Below are positions 30,848 to 43,318 of a stretch of DNA of 64,000 nt, in pieces. The notes beneath the pieces are model-generated. The model was not told where the DNA came from. It saw only the letters and a program-made list of their open reading frames with translations, and made no database searches. Position 1 is the first letter of the stretch, and every line of letters begins with the position of its first letter. Position numbers and translations under genes: made by a program. Origin of the DNA: Dallia pectoralis (taxonomy: Eukaryota; Chordata; Actinopteri; Esociformes; Umbridae); NCBI GenBank assembly GCA_029465975.1, contig CM055730.1:6209801-6273800 (forward strand), written 5' to 3'.

Positions 30848-30898
30848 ATGGCAGAAGGGGGAGAATCTGGCGAGGATGAAATCCAGTTCTTACGCACA
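30848..30898 (+). CDS. ryr2: Ryanodine receptor 2, first coding exon only
   Basis: ATG at 30848 opens a 51-bp exon encoding MAEGGESGEDEIQFLRT and ending in phase 0 at a consensus donor, ACA|GTAAGT. This matches the first coding exon of RYR genes (MADGGEGEDEIQFLRT in mammalian RYR2). The next residues (DDEVVLQC...) begin the following exon, which I did not find in the remaining 33 kb; the first RYR2 intron is very long in vertebrates. RYR2 is the homotetrameric calcium release channel of the cardiac sarcoplasmic reticulum. RYR1/RYR3 start similarly, so the assignment to RYR2 relies on synteny with actn2-mtr. Confidence 0.82.
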
Positions 30899-33039
30899 GT
30901 AAGTGCAGCGCAATGATACTGTACATGTTGTCTGATAAGTGCTGCGGTTGGTTTGGTTTAGTACGGGGTGCGCATATCGGTGCTGCAGCGCCAGCCTGGA
31001 CCGCACGGCTCCTTATGGCAGTTTACCGCAACCGCTCCTGCGCCTGGCTATAATGCACCGCTTAGGTCATGTCGTTATTTATGACATATGTGCATATCTG
31101 TAGTTCACAGGGGGTTAATGAATGTTGTTGAACGTGATTAATGGAAGGACGTCGCGTCATCAACAAGCCATACATCTCTCAAGTGCTATAATAATGTGGA
31201 TGTTGCATCGTGGGTGTCAAATGATGCTGTGCTGTAGCCTACGGATGCCGACGTGGTGAAATGGCAGGAAAAAAGGAAAAACGGTCATTGGTTGTATGTA
31301 TAATTTCACGAATTTAATTGCGGCAGTGGACAATATAGCTAAATGACCTATGGAATGTACTTTATGAAGCCCTGGGTTTATAAAAACATCGAGTTTCTAA
31401 CACTTAGTTCCATGGTTTCATCTGTCGAGTCCTCACTGCAGTCGTCTGCATGCGGTGGGATGGACTTGCCAGTCACGTTATTTAGGGTGGGTGGGAGATG
31501 CGGTGATGAATAGGAATATATGGGTGCAGTTGTTCATAGTCTGGACTATTGGTCTATATAGGACTATTGATACAGTGGCTCTACAGTCACACCTGTTCAT
31601 TTCTGATGCTGTTCTGTTCACCTCAACTATGTGGATTGTGGATTTGAGACCTCTTGTCGATACTTAATTAAAAGTCTGCATATATATATATATGGCTTAT
31701 AGTGCCGTAAAACTATTCGTTTTAAAATATTATATATTTTTTTAAGAAATTGGTTTACATGTTTCTACATACAAATATTGATATGCCGTCGCCATTGTTA
31801 GATTGGTAACATTGTTTAACATAATGACAATTGTTGCACAACAGATATAAAGATATAGGAGCATATCAAATCTTGACGTTTTCTCCTATCTATCATGTAT
31901 ATTAAGTGATGTTCTGATGAATATCGTTGGGTTAACTGTGTGTTACCAACCCAGCCTGGTTTGTGTGCTTTGCAGTGGACCTCCAGTGATCTACTTTGTA
32001 ATTAATCCTCACACTCACACAAGCATGGATTCTCTATAGGCTGTCAGTGATGCGTTCAATTACATTGCTTGGAAAATAGCTGGTGATCATCATTTTTTAT
32101 GTCTGACGGCTATCAGTATCTGTTTGTCATACTGGACTCAAGCCCGGAGGAGGGGAGAAAAAGTGTTCTTAAATCTCTGTGGCCATTTTACAAGCTCTTC
32201 TTCCACCTCTCTGCTTGTTCTCTCTGGCTTATCATGCAGCACCACTAAGGCAAAGTGTAAATGTAAATCAATAGCCGATTGCTCCACCTCTCCTCTCTCC
32301 TCCGCTGTGTCTCACCAGAAAGAAAAGACGTGCGACGTCTGTGTTTGGTCTGTTTGCGTCTGTCTGTCTTTCAGTGTTGTCTGCTGGTCTGTGTGTGTGT
32401 GTGTGTGTGTGTTTCTGTCTGTTTGCTAAACGATACAGCAGTATTGTATTGACTGTTGGTTCAGCTTCAATACCATCCGATATACACAAACACACTGAAC
32501 GTAATAGCTTCAGAACACAACTAAGCGGAGTGGAAAAGCCAAGACATTCCACATATGATGGAGGCATGGGAATACACACCATCACATCGCAGTTGTGATG
32601 GTGTAAAGGTATGTTTCTAGTACGGCCACTGCGAACGCCTTTCATCCAGTTTTAGGGGGAGATGGGGGAGACCTTGGTGGAGCCAGTCATTCAGTTTCTC
32701 CTCCATTACACACTTTTCCACTCCATTCATCACTGTGTGGTAGCAGCAGTTTCTGCTGAGAGATTAGCCCTCTCTTCTCCTCGTCAATAGTTAATGTGTT
32801 CCTCCCTAGTTAGATAAATGTTGTTGAGGGAACCTCTTCCTTATCGGCCGTATCTCCTCGTTCTCCATCTCATCTGCCTTCTGAGAGACTAAGGCCACTT
32901 GGATGTGGGAAATCACAGTTCTCTATCTATACTCTCCTCACCCACTCTCTCCTCACCCTAACTCCTCCCTCACCCTAACTCTTCTTTCACTCTGACTCCT
33001 CTCTCACCCTGTCCTCTCATCTCTAATGCTGTCCTCTCC

Positions 33040-33545
33040 TCCCTCACCTGTCCTGTCCTCTCCTCCCCTCCCTCACCCTGACTCCTCACTCACCCTGTCC
33101 TCTTCTCCCCTCCCTCACCCTGACTCCTCATTCACCCTGTCCTCTCCTCCCCTCCCTCACCCTGACTCCTCACTCACCCTGTCCTCTCCTCCCCTCCCTC
33201 ACCCTGACTCCTCACTCACCCTGTCCTCTCCTCCCCTCCCTCACCCTGACTCCTCACTCACCCTGTCCTCTCCTCCCCTCCCTCACCCTGACTCCTCACT
33301 CACCCTGTCCTCTCCTCCCCTCCCTCACCCTGACTCCTCACTCACCCTGTCCTCTCCTCCCCTCCCTCACCCTGACTCCTCACTCACCCTGTCCTCTCCT
33401 CCCCTCCCTCACCCTGACTCCTCACTCACCCTGTCCTCTCCTCCCTCACCCTGTCCTCTCCTCCCTCACCCTGACTCCTCACTCACCCTGTCCTCTCCTC
33501 CCCTCCCTCACCCTGACTCCTCACTCACCCTGTCCTCTCCTCATG
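33040..33545. repeat. 44-bp pyrimidine minisatellite
   Basis: About 11 copies of a unit containing CCCTCACCCTGACTCCTCAC then TCACCCTGTCCTCTCCTCC. It sits in a CT-rich tract that runs on to about 33830. The ORF across it is an artefact of the strand bias. Confidence 0.93.
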
Positions 33546-34414
33546 TGTCCTCTCCTCACCATGTCCTCTCCTCTCTCACTCTGTTATCTCCTTTCACTCT
33601 GTTCTCTCCTCTCTCACCCCGGCTACTCTCTTACCCTGTCCTCTCCTCACCCTGTCTCCTCACTCACCCTGTCTTCTCTTCTCTCTCCCTGTCTTATCTT
33701 CTCTCACCCTCTCCTTCTCTCCCTCTCTGTCTTCTCCTCTCTTACCCCATCTTCTCCTCTCATCTTCAATTTCTTTCTCCCTTTCCTCTACTCATTCTTG
33801 TAGATTCTGTCTTTGTTTTCTTCTAGCTGTTGACCCCTTTTTCTATTTTAATTTTCCCCACCTCCTGTTCCCCTCATACCTTTCCCCTTTCTCTTCTGTT
33901 CTTTCACCTATAGACGTTCTTGCTATTCTCTCTCTTTCTCTCTCTCGAGTCCCAACCCTACGAGCTTGCTGACCCAATGTCCCAGCAGCTGCAGTGTTCC
34001 TTCCATAGCCTACATACTATGACAAGGCTTGGGGGTTTGTTTCCTCATGTCATATGGTACAAATGAGTGTTTCTACTCGCAGTTACCCTATAGGATGACC
34101 TCATTGGTAACTATTCCATGGTCTGGCTGAAGCAAACTTCTACAGCCAGAGTACAGTGCTTCTGACATCAATCATATTTGCAAATGACTGGCAATTTGCT
34201 TCACAGCAGATTCGATTTTGTTAAATGGGAAAATGTTTATTATAGAAGATTAAATGACCATTTCAGGAAGGCCAGGCACTCCCAGTACTTATAAAGGCCA
34301 GTGCCTTATGTAGCGATTACTGGTTATATGCTTGTTGCAGCATCAGTGCTATATATTATTTTAGTGTAGCAAACGATGCACATTTAATAAATATAAATAT
34401 GGATATATGTCCTG

Positions 34415-34770
34415 GGCCTGTCCTCCTCCCGGCCTGTCCTCCTCCCGGCTTCTCCTCCTCCCGGCCTCTCCTCCTCCCGTTCTGTCCTCCTCCCGGCCTG
34501 TCCTCCTCCCGGCTTCTCCTCCTCCCGGCCTCTCCTCCTCCCGGCCTGTCCTCCTCCCGGCCTGTCCTCCCGGCCTCTCCTCCTCCCGTTCTGTCCTCCT
34601 CCCGGCCTGTCCTCCTCCCGGCCTCTCCTCCTCCCGGCCTCTCCTCCTCCCGGCCTCTCCTCCTCTGGGCCTGTCCTCCTCCCGGCCTCTCCTCCTCCCG
34701 GCCTGTCCTCCTCGCCTGTCCTCCTCCCGGCCTGTTCTCCACCCGGCGTGTCCTCCTCCCGGCCTGTTCT
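34415..34770. repeat. 15-bp CT/GC-rich minisatellite
   Basis: Unit TCCTCCTCCCGGCCT (with TGT/TCT variants) repeated over 20 times; the unit length is divisible by three, so spurious ORFs appear on both strands. Confidence 0.95.
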
Positions 34771-34910
34771 CTGCTGGGAGCAGCTAATAGCGTGGCTTGT
34801 AGAACCTCTTGTCGTAATGGAGCATTTCTGGCCTGGCCACTCTGGTCCCGTTACACTGACTCGCTGATTTACTTTGTAATTAAGGCGACCGAAGACAGAT
34901 GACCCACAAA

Positions 34911-35060
34911 TGAGAGGAGAGGAAAGGGAAGAAGGATAGGAAAGGAGAGGAGGATAGGAAAGGAGAGGAGGATAGGACTAGTGAGAATAGTAAAGGAGAG
35001 GAGGATAGGAAAGGAGAGGAGGATAGGAAAGGAGAGGAGGATAGGAAAGGAGAAAGGGGA
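34911..35060. repeat. 18-bp purine minisatellite
   Basis: Copies of AGGAAAGGAGAGGAGGAT, purine-only apart from one T per unit. Confidence 0.9.
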
Positions 35061-35435
35061 TAAAAGACTGCAGTGTGACTTAGATCTATTGTTCTGGTAA
35101 GCAGTTTCCTCTCCTATCCTCCCTGTATCCTTCTTCGTATGTCTTTGTCTATTCCTATTTTCCTCTCTTTCATTATCTCTCTATCCTTCTCTCTTTGTCT
35201 TTTTCTCTCTTGGTACAGTATATCCAACAATGTTAATGATGTCTGTTTGTATATCTGTCAATGATATTTCCATTGGCCATGCTTTTCCCTGTGAGAACAG
35301 TGCAGGATGAAAGTGGATACAGTCTGAATTACCCAGATCTCCCACACGTTAGTCAGATTTACATGAATAACATTGAAATATCATTGTCATCTTTATTATG
35401 ACCTCAAGTGGACATTGTGAGTTGACTCTACATGC

Positions 35436-35645
35436 ACAGTGCATGTTAGCCTATTCCCTATATAGCACAGTGCATGTTAGCCTATTCCCTATATAGCACA
35501 GTGCATGTTAGCCTATTCCCTATATAGCACAGTGCATGTTAGCCTGTTCCCTATATAGCACAGTGCATGTTAACCTATTCCCTATATAGCACAGTGCATG
35601 TTAGCCTATTCCCTATATAGCACAGTGCATGTTAACCTATTCTCT
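35436..35645. repeat. 31-bp minisatellite, left block
   Basis: Copies of GCACAGTGCATGTTAGCC plus TATTCCCTATATA. The array is interrupted by the 5S-headed SINE at 35676-36204 and resumes at 36215. Confidence 0.95.
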
Positions 35646-35675
35646 ACATCCACAGTACATGTTAACCTATTCCAT

Positions 35676-36204
35676 ATAATAATTCATTACATAGCGCTTT
35701 TCTAGGCATTCAAAGCGCTTTACATGGAAAGGGGAATCTCCTCAACCACCACCAATGTGCAGCATCCACCTGGATGACGCGACGGCAGCCATATTGCGCC
35801 AGAACGCACACCAGCTTACTGGTGGAGAGGAGACGGTGAGACAATTAGTATAAATATATAAGGACGATCAGGCCATGACGGACAGAGGACAAGGGGCAGA
35901 TTTGGCCAGGATGCCGGGGTTACACCGCTACTCTTTACGAAGGACATTTTTAATGACCACAGAGAGTCAACGCCTCGGTTTAACGTCTCATCCGAAGGAC
36001 GGTGCTTTTTGACAGTATGGTGTCCCTGTCACTATACTGGGGCATTAGGACCCACATAGACCATTCTGGCCTCACTAACACCTCTTCCAGCAGCAACCTG
36101 TTTTTTTCCAGGAGGTCTCCCATCCACGTACTGACCAGGCTCAGCCCTGCTTAGCTTCAGTGAGTAACCAGTCTTGGGCTTTAGGGTGATATGGCTGCTG
36201 GCTT
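35676..36204 (-). mobile_element. 5S rRNA-headed SINE inserted in a minisatellite
   Basis: Read on the - strand the element starts with a 5S rRNA-like head (36109-36202): AAGCTAAGCAGGGCTGAGCC and GTGGATGGGAGACC match the box A/intermediate and box C internal promoter regions of 5S genes. A unique body follows, then a LINE-type tail GTAAAGCGCTTTGAATGCCT ... AAAAGCGCTATGTAATGAATT at 35676-35735. The layout resembles 5S-derived (SINE3-class) retroposons. It splits the 31-bp minisatellite. Confidence 0.75.
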
Positions 36205-36214
36205 GTATATAGCA

Positions 36215-36707
36215 CAGTGCATCTTCACCTATTCCCTTTATAGCATTGTGTATGACAACTTATTCCATATAAAGCACTGTGCATGTTCACCTATTCCATA
36301 TAAAGCACAGTGAATGTTAGCCTATTCCCTATATAGCTATATAGCACAGTGCATGTTAACCTATTCTTAATAAAGCACAGTGCATGTTAGCCTATTCCCT
36401 ATATAGCACAGTGCATGTTAGCTTATTCCCTATATAGCACAGTGCATGTTAGCCTATTCCCTATATGGCACAGTGTATGTTAGCCTATTCCCTATCCCTA
36501 TATAGCACAGTGCATGTTAGCCTATTCCCTATATAGCACAGTGTATGTTAGCCTATTCCCTATATAGCACAGTGTATGTTAGCGTATTCCCTATATAGCA
36601 CAGTGTATGTTAGCCTATTCCCTATCCCTATATAGCACAGTGCATGTTAGCCTATTCCCTATCCCTATATAGCACAGTGCATGTTAGCGTATTCCCTATA
36701 TAGCTCC
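36215..36707. repeat. 31-bp minisatellite, right block
   Basis: Same unit as at 35436-35645, about 15 copies with small internal duplications (CCCTATCCCTATATAGC). Its presence on both sides of the SINE shows the array predates, or was re-expanded after, the insertion. Confidence 0.95.
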
Positions 36708-37204
36708 TATTGAGGCATTTGGGACATCAGGACAGAGGGAGCAGCATCGATCAAGCTGTCAGAAGGTACCAGCAGTTCCTCTCTCTCTGGTATTCAGTTG
36801 GATGAACTGATGCCAGTTGAAGAACCGTGTTATAAATTGCTCTTTGCTTTCTGCATGTTCAGTTTAGTTTCGAGCGTAAACGTCTTGTGTGATCATGAAG
36901 CTTCAGACATGCCGGTCATATCAGACTGATTCTTTGTGTAGTTGTGTGTTTAGTGCCGTTTCCTTAATACAACAAAACAGACAACATGTTGTGGTCGGCC
37001 GGGCTCCAGGGGAATGTGTTCACCTCCAGCGCAAATCAGCTGGCGGTTTACTTGTGTTGACTGAGCAGTGTGACAACGAACAGACTAATTTGGTGTGAAT
37101 TGGTGTAACTCCTCCAAACCTGCTGTGGAGCTGTTACCACGAGGCTAATTATTATTATTCATATTTCTGAACTTGTTTACATTTGTTTTGTATACTGGCA
37201 AAAT

Positions 37205-37460
37205 AAATATCAAACTCTCCCTCTGTTATGTCACATATCTGTTATGTCACATTAGCAGAGAAATGAATACATCCCAGTACTCTCCCTCTGTTATGTCACA
37301 TTAGCTGAGTAATGAACACACCCCAGTACTCTATTCTGTTATGTCACATGAGCTGAGTAATGAATACATCCCAGTACTCTCCCTCTGTTATGTCACATTA
37401 GCTGAGTAATGAACACACCCCAGTACTCTCCCCCTGTTATGTCATATATCTGTTAGGTCA
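37205..37460. repeat. About 55-bp imperfect tandem repeat
   Basis: Copies of CTCCCTCTGTTATGTCACAT followed by TAGCTGAGTAATGAACACA and CCCCAGTACT. Confidence 0.85.
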
Positions 37461-37467
37461 CATAAGC

Positions 37468-37768
37468 TGGACACCGGACACTGGACACCGAACACTGGAC
37501 ACCGAACACTGGACACCACACACTAGACACCGAACACTGGACACCGAACACTGGACACCGAACACTGGACACCACACACTGGACACCGAACACTGGACAC
37601 CACACACTGGACACCACACACTGGACACCACACACTGGACACCGAACACTGGACACCACACACTGGACACCACACACTGGACACCACACACTGGACACCA
37701 CACACTGGACACCACACACTGGACACCACACACTGGACACCGAACACCGGATGCCACACACCGGACAC
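37468..37768. repeat. 14-bp minisatellite
   Basis: Two interleaved 14-bp flavours, GGACACCGAACACT and GGACACCACACACT, about 21 copies. ORFs reading CVVSSVWCPV on the - strand are artefacts. Confidence 0.95.
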
Positions 37769-38759
37769 TGTGAACTACAGCCAGACAGTAGACCTCATAT
37801 GTGCAATTTTGCATGCGGCAGACAGGCATATCAGCTGTGCAGACCGCTGTAGGTACCTCCAGTTAGTCTGTATTAAAGCAGCAGCCTCACAGCCCAGCCA
37901 CAAGATGGGTGCTATTTCCAGTCATAATAATGAACTCTGTAACTTCAGAGCCTTTATGCTGATGCTCAACAGGAAATAAATAGCCTGCAGCAAAATGGTT
38001 TCTTGTTTGTTTCCATTTTACGACACAGAGTCTTTGTGTCAGGCTGATTTCACTAGGGTTCCCCATTAGGCCTCACCAAAACCACAGAGAATCTTCCTTG
38101 GGCCTGACTGACCCTGGAGAAATACACACAAGCCAGTGGATTTCAAGGTAAATACATTTACAAATGGTGGAACATTCAACATACCTGAAAGACACCAATT
38201 ATAGTAAGTGATCATAGTATGATCAGAGTGGTACACACACACGTGCGCACAAACACACGCATCTATATGATTACTAAGCTGTCTACAGGGGGGCATCTAA
38301 GTAGCGAATGATAACACTAAACAAAATGTCAATCTAACCTAAACTAGTTGGTCATCTCGGGGTTGACTGTGTCTGGTTGACCTGGACGGGGTAAATAGGT
38401 GGAGGTTGGCATGTGCAGGTTGTCTGGGTGATCGTGTCGAATTGACGTGTGTGTCCAAGTCCATATGTGTGGGTGTGTGTGTGTGTGTGTCTGGGGTTAG
38501 GCTGGGTATGTGCCATTACTGTGTTGTGGTGGCCGTCTCTCTTCTGCTAACTTCTGTTGGCATGGCAAAGTGAACTAGTCAGAGTGGGCTACCTACTGTG
38601 GATTACTATGAAGCGCCCGAATCTAGCAGAGGAGGAAGGTGAGGAATAGGAGGAAGGTAGAGTCGACCCCCGTGTAGTATCACAGCAGAGGTTCCATCCC
38701 ATGGAGGCCTTTGAAGAACAACAAGCTGTCTACCTTTTGAACCTGACCTTTCCCCCGTT

Positions 38760-39400
38760 AATGGGAGGGAGAGGAGGGAGGGTGGGGTAAAGAGAGGGGA
38801 GGGAGAGGAGGTAGGGTGGGGTAGAGAGAGGGAGGGAGAGGAGGTAGGGTGGGGTAGAGAGAGGGGAGGGAGGGAGAGGAGGTAGGGTGGGGTAGAGAGA
38901 GGGGAGGGAGAGGAGGTAGGGTGGGGTAGAGAGAGGGGAGGGAGAGGAGGTAGGGTGGGGTAGAGAGAGGGGAGGGAGGGAGAGGAGGTAGGGTGGGGTA
39001 GAGAGAGGGGAGGGAGAGGAGGTAGGGTGGGGTAGAGAGAGGGGAGGGAGAGGAGGTAGGGTGGGGTAGAGAGAGGGAGGGAGGGAGAGGAGGTAGGGTG
39101 GGGTAGAGAGAGGGGAGGGAGGGAGAGGAGGTAGGGAGGGGTGGAGGGAGGGAGAGGAGGTAGGGAGGAGTAGAGAAACGCTAGTGAGGGAGAGGAGGTA
39201 GGGTGGGGTAAAGAGAGGGGAGGGAGGGAGAGGAGGTAGGGTGGGGTGGAGGGAGGGGAAGGAGGGAGAGGAGGTAGGGTGGGGTAGAGAGACGGGAGAG
39301 GTGGAGAGGAGGTAGGGTGGGATAGAGAGAGGGGAGGGAGAGAGAGGAGGTAGGGTGGGGTGGAAGGAGGGAGAGGAGGGAGGGAGGGTAGAGAGAGGAG
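38760..39400. repeat. 34-bp purine-rich minisatellite
   Basis: About 18 copies of GGGAGAGGAGGTAGGGTGGG plus GTAGAGAGAGGG with length variants (GGAGGGAGG). The + strand is almost purely purine. The 316-codon - strand ORF is spurious. Confidence 0.93.
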
Positions 39401-39554
39401 GTAGGAGTGGGATGGATGGAGCGCTGACATAGAGAGCATAGACTGAGTGGTTGATGGAGGGAGAGTGATGGGGAGAAGCAATGAAACATTGTACCTTTTA
39501 TTGCATGCTGTTATTGAATTGGCTGAGCTGGAAGGAACAGATATGTGCTGTTGC

Positions 39555-40510
39555 AATCCTATATCCTTTATGTGAGGTTCTGTTGCCTGATAGATAACTC
39601 AAATCCTATATCCTTTATGTGAGGTTCTGTTGTCTGATAGATTACTCTCCAATCCTATATCCTTTATGTGAGGTTCTGTTGTCTGATAGATAACTCTCAA
39701 ATCCTATATCCTTTATGTGAGGTTCTGTTGTCTGATAGATTACTCTCCAATCCTATATCCTTTATGTGAGGTTCTGTTGTCTGATAGATAACTCTCAAAT
39801 CCTATATCCTTTATGTGAGGTTCTGTTGTCTGATAGATAACTCTCAAATCCTATATCCTTTATGTGAGGTTCTGTTGTCTGATAGATTACTCTCCAATTC
39901 TATATCCTTTATGTGAGGTGGTGTTGTCTGATAGATTACTCTCCAATCCTATATCCTTTATGTGAGGTTCTGTTGTCTGATAGTTAACTCTCCAATCCTA
40001 TATCCTTTATGTGAGGTTCTGTTGACTGATAGATAACTCTCCAATCCTATATCCTTTATGTGAGGTTCTGTTGTCTGATAGATAACTCTCAAATCCTATA
40101 TCCTTTATGTGAGGTTCTGTTGTCTGATAGATAACTCTCAAATCCTATATCCTTTATGTGAGGTTCTGTTGTCTGATAGATTACTCTCCAATTCTATATC
40201 CTTTATGTGAGGTTCTGTTGTCTGATAGATTACTCTCCAATCCTATATCCTTTATGTGAGGTTCTGTTGTCTGATAGTTAACTCTCCAATCCTATATCCT
40301 TTATGTGAGGTTCTGTTGACTGATAGATAACTCTCCAATCCTATATCCTTTATGTGAGGTTCTGTTGTCTGATAGTTAACTCTCCAATTCTATATCCTTT
40401 ATGTGAGGTTCTGTTGTCTGATAGTTAACTCTCCAATCCTATATCCTTTATGTGAGGTTCTGTTGTCTGATAGTTAACTCTCCAATCCTATATCCTTTAT
40501 GTGAGGTGGT
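39555..40510. repeat. 49-bp minisatellite, about 19 copies
   Basis: Unit AATCCTATATCCTTTATGTG then AGGTTCTGTTGTCTGATAG and a variable TAACTCTC joint. Variants recur in order, suggesting block duplication. Confidence 0.95.
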
Positions 40511-41336
40511 ATTGTCTCTCTCTCTGTCTTTCTCACTATCTTTCTCTATATTTTTCTCTTTATCTTTCTACATGTCACCCTATCTCACTCACAGTGTCTT
40601 ACCCTCTTTCTCTTCCTCTCTACATGTCTACCAATCTCTTTAGTGATTGTTTGTGATTGGCGTCATGTGTCTAGTAACTGACTCCAGATAAGTGTTCCTT
40701 GACACGAAGCTAAACGCTGTCATCAGTCAAACCCTGTAGCTTGTCTCACAGAATGACTCTCATCGACCCTCAGATCAGTTGGACCGTTTCCATCCACTAT
40801 GAACAGAGAGAAATGCCATGTATCAGAGGTCTGTGAGTCCCTAAACAGCCAATCAGTATGCAGAGGGCTCTCCCCGTCAGCCAATCAGTATGCAGAGGGC
40901 TCCCCTCTTTGGCCAATCAGTAACAGCCAGAGTCCCAATCGCCACCGGATTCCCTGAAACAAGCTCTAATGGCATGGGTCGAAACGAGTGCACAATTGAG
41001 ACGCCAGCGTGCCATTTGGGACGTTGCCTCAGGAATGAGAGGGGAGCAGAGCCATTTGGACACTAACTGGGGTGGGAAAGATGAAGGGCTAACATTTGCC
41101 CTCGCTTGCAAATTTCAAATGGCTTTAATCAACCCTTTTAAAACACTGTGTTGTAGTTTTATTACAATGGACCATGGTCATGTGATCTAGATGGTCTGGT
41201 TACAGCAGAATCAGCGTGAAAGAAACCTGGGTCATCCTCATCGTCTGCCTCTCACCAAACAAGTTCTAACACTGACTGCAAATGTACGTTATACCCTAAT
41301 ACATAAATGTGAAGGGATAGGCTTGAAAACAGATGT

Positions 41337-41427
41337 GAGTGTGTGTGTGTGTGTGCTTATGTGTGTGTGTGTTTATGTGTTTATGTGTGTCTGTGTGTGT
41401 GTGTTTATGTGTGTCTGTGTGTGTTTT
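41337..41427. repeat. (TG)n-rich microsatellite
   Basis: TG runs interrupted by TTATGTG and TCTGTG. Confidence 0.9.
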
Positions 41428-42989
41428 ACTGATGTTAACAACTCAAGGTCAGTAGATACAGTGTGGATAGATCAGGCAGGAAAACAATGGGTCTGATAAT
41501 TGATTGATTATGTCAAATTGGACACATGGACATGATGTCATGATGCATCGATCTCTGTGCCAGAGTCCCGAAGCTCACTAGTAACCCGAGGACATAAAAA
41601 ACTGTGGACAAATAATTGGAATTGGAAAACCTTTTTACATTGAAGTCATTCAAAAACCCTTATGTCCTCAGCTACTAACATCAATGAGTGTATTCATGTT
41701 CGCACTGGCCTGTGTGGGGATGAAACCACTACAGGTACTATACAGGGCATTTCTACTGGAGCAGGATGTTTAAAGTGACCATTACTGCGCTAAGACCTAA
41801 CATGGAGCTGTGGAGAGATGGGAGGTGGGGGGAGTCAGGGCGGGTCAGTGAGGGGCCTGAGGAGTGGCGGGGGAGGTGGAGCCCTTTGAAGGTACGGTGC
41901 TCTCTTACTCTGCATTCTATCTCTCTATATTTCTCTCTCTCTCACTGCAGTGATCTTATGTAATCTGATTGATCTTAGGGGAATGTGCTGGTGCGCAGAC
42001 AGAAGGCAGCTGCAGAAGACGGAACAGGAGAGAGGAGGGGAGGAGTAGACAGGGAGGATAGGAGGAGGAGACGACGAGGAGGAGGAGGAGAGGGGAGGGG
42101 CTAACTGAAGAGAACAGCGGAGGGAAGGAGAGGGTAGGAGAGACGACGGGCTACGAAAGGAGAAAGCTACATGACGAGCAGAGGAGCAAGATAAGGGGGG
42201 GAACTAGGTGAGGTAGGGAGAGAAAATGGGTTACATTAGAAAAGGAAAGGGGCTAGGTAAGAGGAGGAACTAGGTGAGGAAGGAGGGAGAAGAGAAAGCT
42301 AGATGAGGTAGAGGTGCTACATGAGGGGAGGATCCAGCTGAGGGAATGGGAGGAGCAAGCTAATCTGCACAGAGTCTGCATGTATTCTCCATAGACTGCT
42401 CTTGTGCATATCTGGCAACATTCACTTACAGGGTTTTGATCTGTCATCAGTCGCTTCTTATTGCTCATTTACCAGTGTCCCAGGAAGTGAGTCGATTCAC
42501 ATTAAAAATGGATTAATGAAATGAAGGAGGATTACATTGCCGTACAGTTGTGCAATTGATTTGACTTGTACTTAATGAACGTCAACATTTTTTGTGGTGA
42601 ACTCGAAACCCTTTAGGTTAGATCAACTGTCTTCACATCCTAGTCCCAAAAACTGTTAAAATGGTAAAGTACAAGGTGCTAAATGTGTTTCCTGACCACC
42701 AGAATTAGGAGGACACTTCACTGTTATCTGACTCTAGCCACAACACTTTCAAGTTGGGAAAACTTTTGTTCTCTACTCGCCTGAACAGTACATAGCAACC
42801 TAGATTTTGCAGATCTTTGTGCATTTGGGTGAGCTCATGGTTGAATAATGGGTTGTGTGGCCGAGCTCTCACAGAGTTGCTGACATTCAGCAGACAAGTG
42901 GCTATATATAGTGGCCCTGGCACACGACAATGGACGCTTTAGGTCAGCATATTCCCAAGGTCGGTTCTCCACCTAACAACAGTTCTCAA

Positions 42990-43318
42990 GAGACGTGTAC
43001 CCCCAAAAGAGACGTGTACCCCCCAAAAAGTGACGTGTACCCCCTAAAAAGAGACGTGTACCCCCTAAAAAGAGACGTGTACCCCCAAAAGAGACGTGTA
43101 CCCCCCAAAAAGTGACGTGTACCCCCTAAAAAGAGACGTGTACCCCCTAAAAAGAGACGTGTACCCCCCAGAAGAGACGTGTACCCCCTAAAAAGAGACG
43201 TGTACCCCCCAGAAGAGACGTGTACCCCCTAAAAAGAGACGTGTACCCCCTAAAAAGAGACGTGTACCCCCCAAAAAGAGACGTGTACCCCCCAAAAGAG
43301 ACAAGTACCCCCCAAAAA
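42990..43318. repeat. About 21-bp minisatellite
   Basis: Copies of AGAGACGTGTACCCCCTAAA with 19-22-bp length variation (CCCCCCAAAAAG, CCCCAGAAG). Confidence 0.95.

Noticed and set aside
32124..32645. Possible second ryr2 exon near 32.1-32.6 kb
   Set aside because: No frame gives the expected DDEVV-like continuation; the ORFs there are driven by TG repeats.
36109..36202. A functional 5S rRNA gene
   Set aside because: Both ends diverge from 5S, and the sequence is continuous with a SINE body and LINE tail.
38606..39556. 316-codon serine/proline/leucine-rich ORF on the - strand
   Set aside because: Antisense reading of the purine minisatellite; composition follows the repeat.
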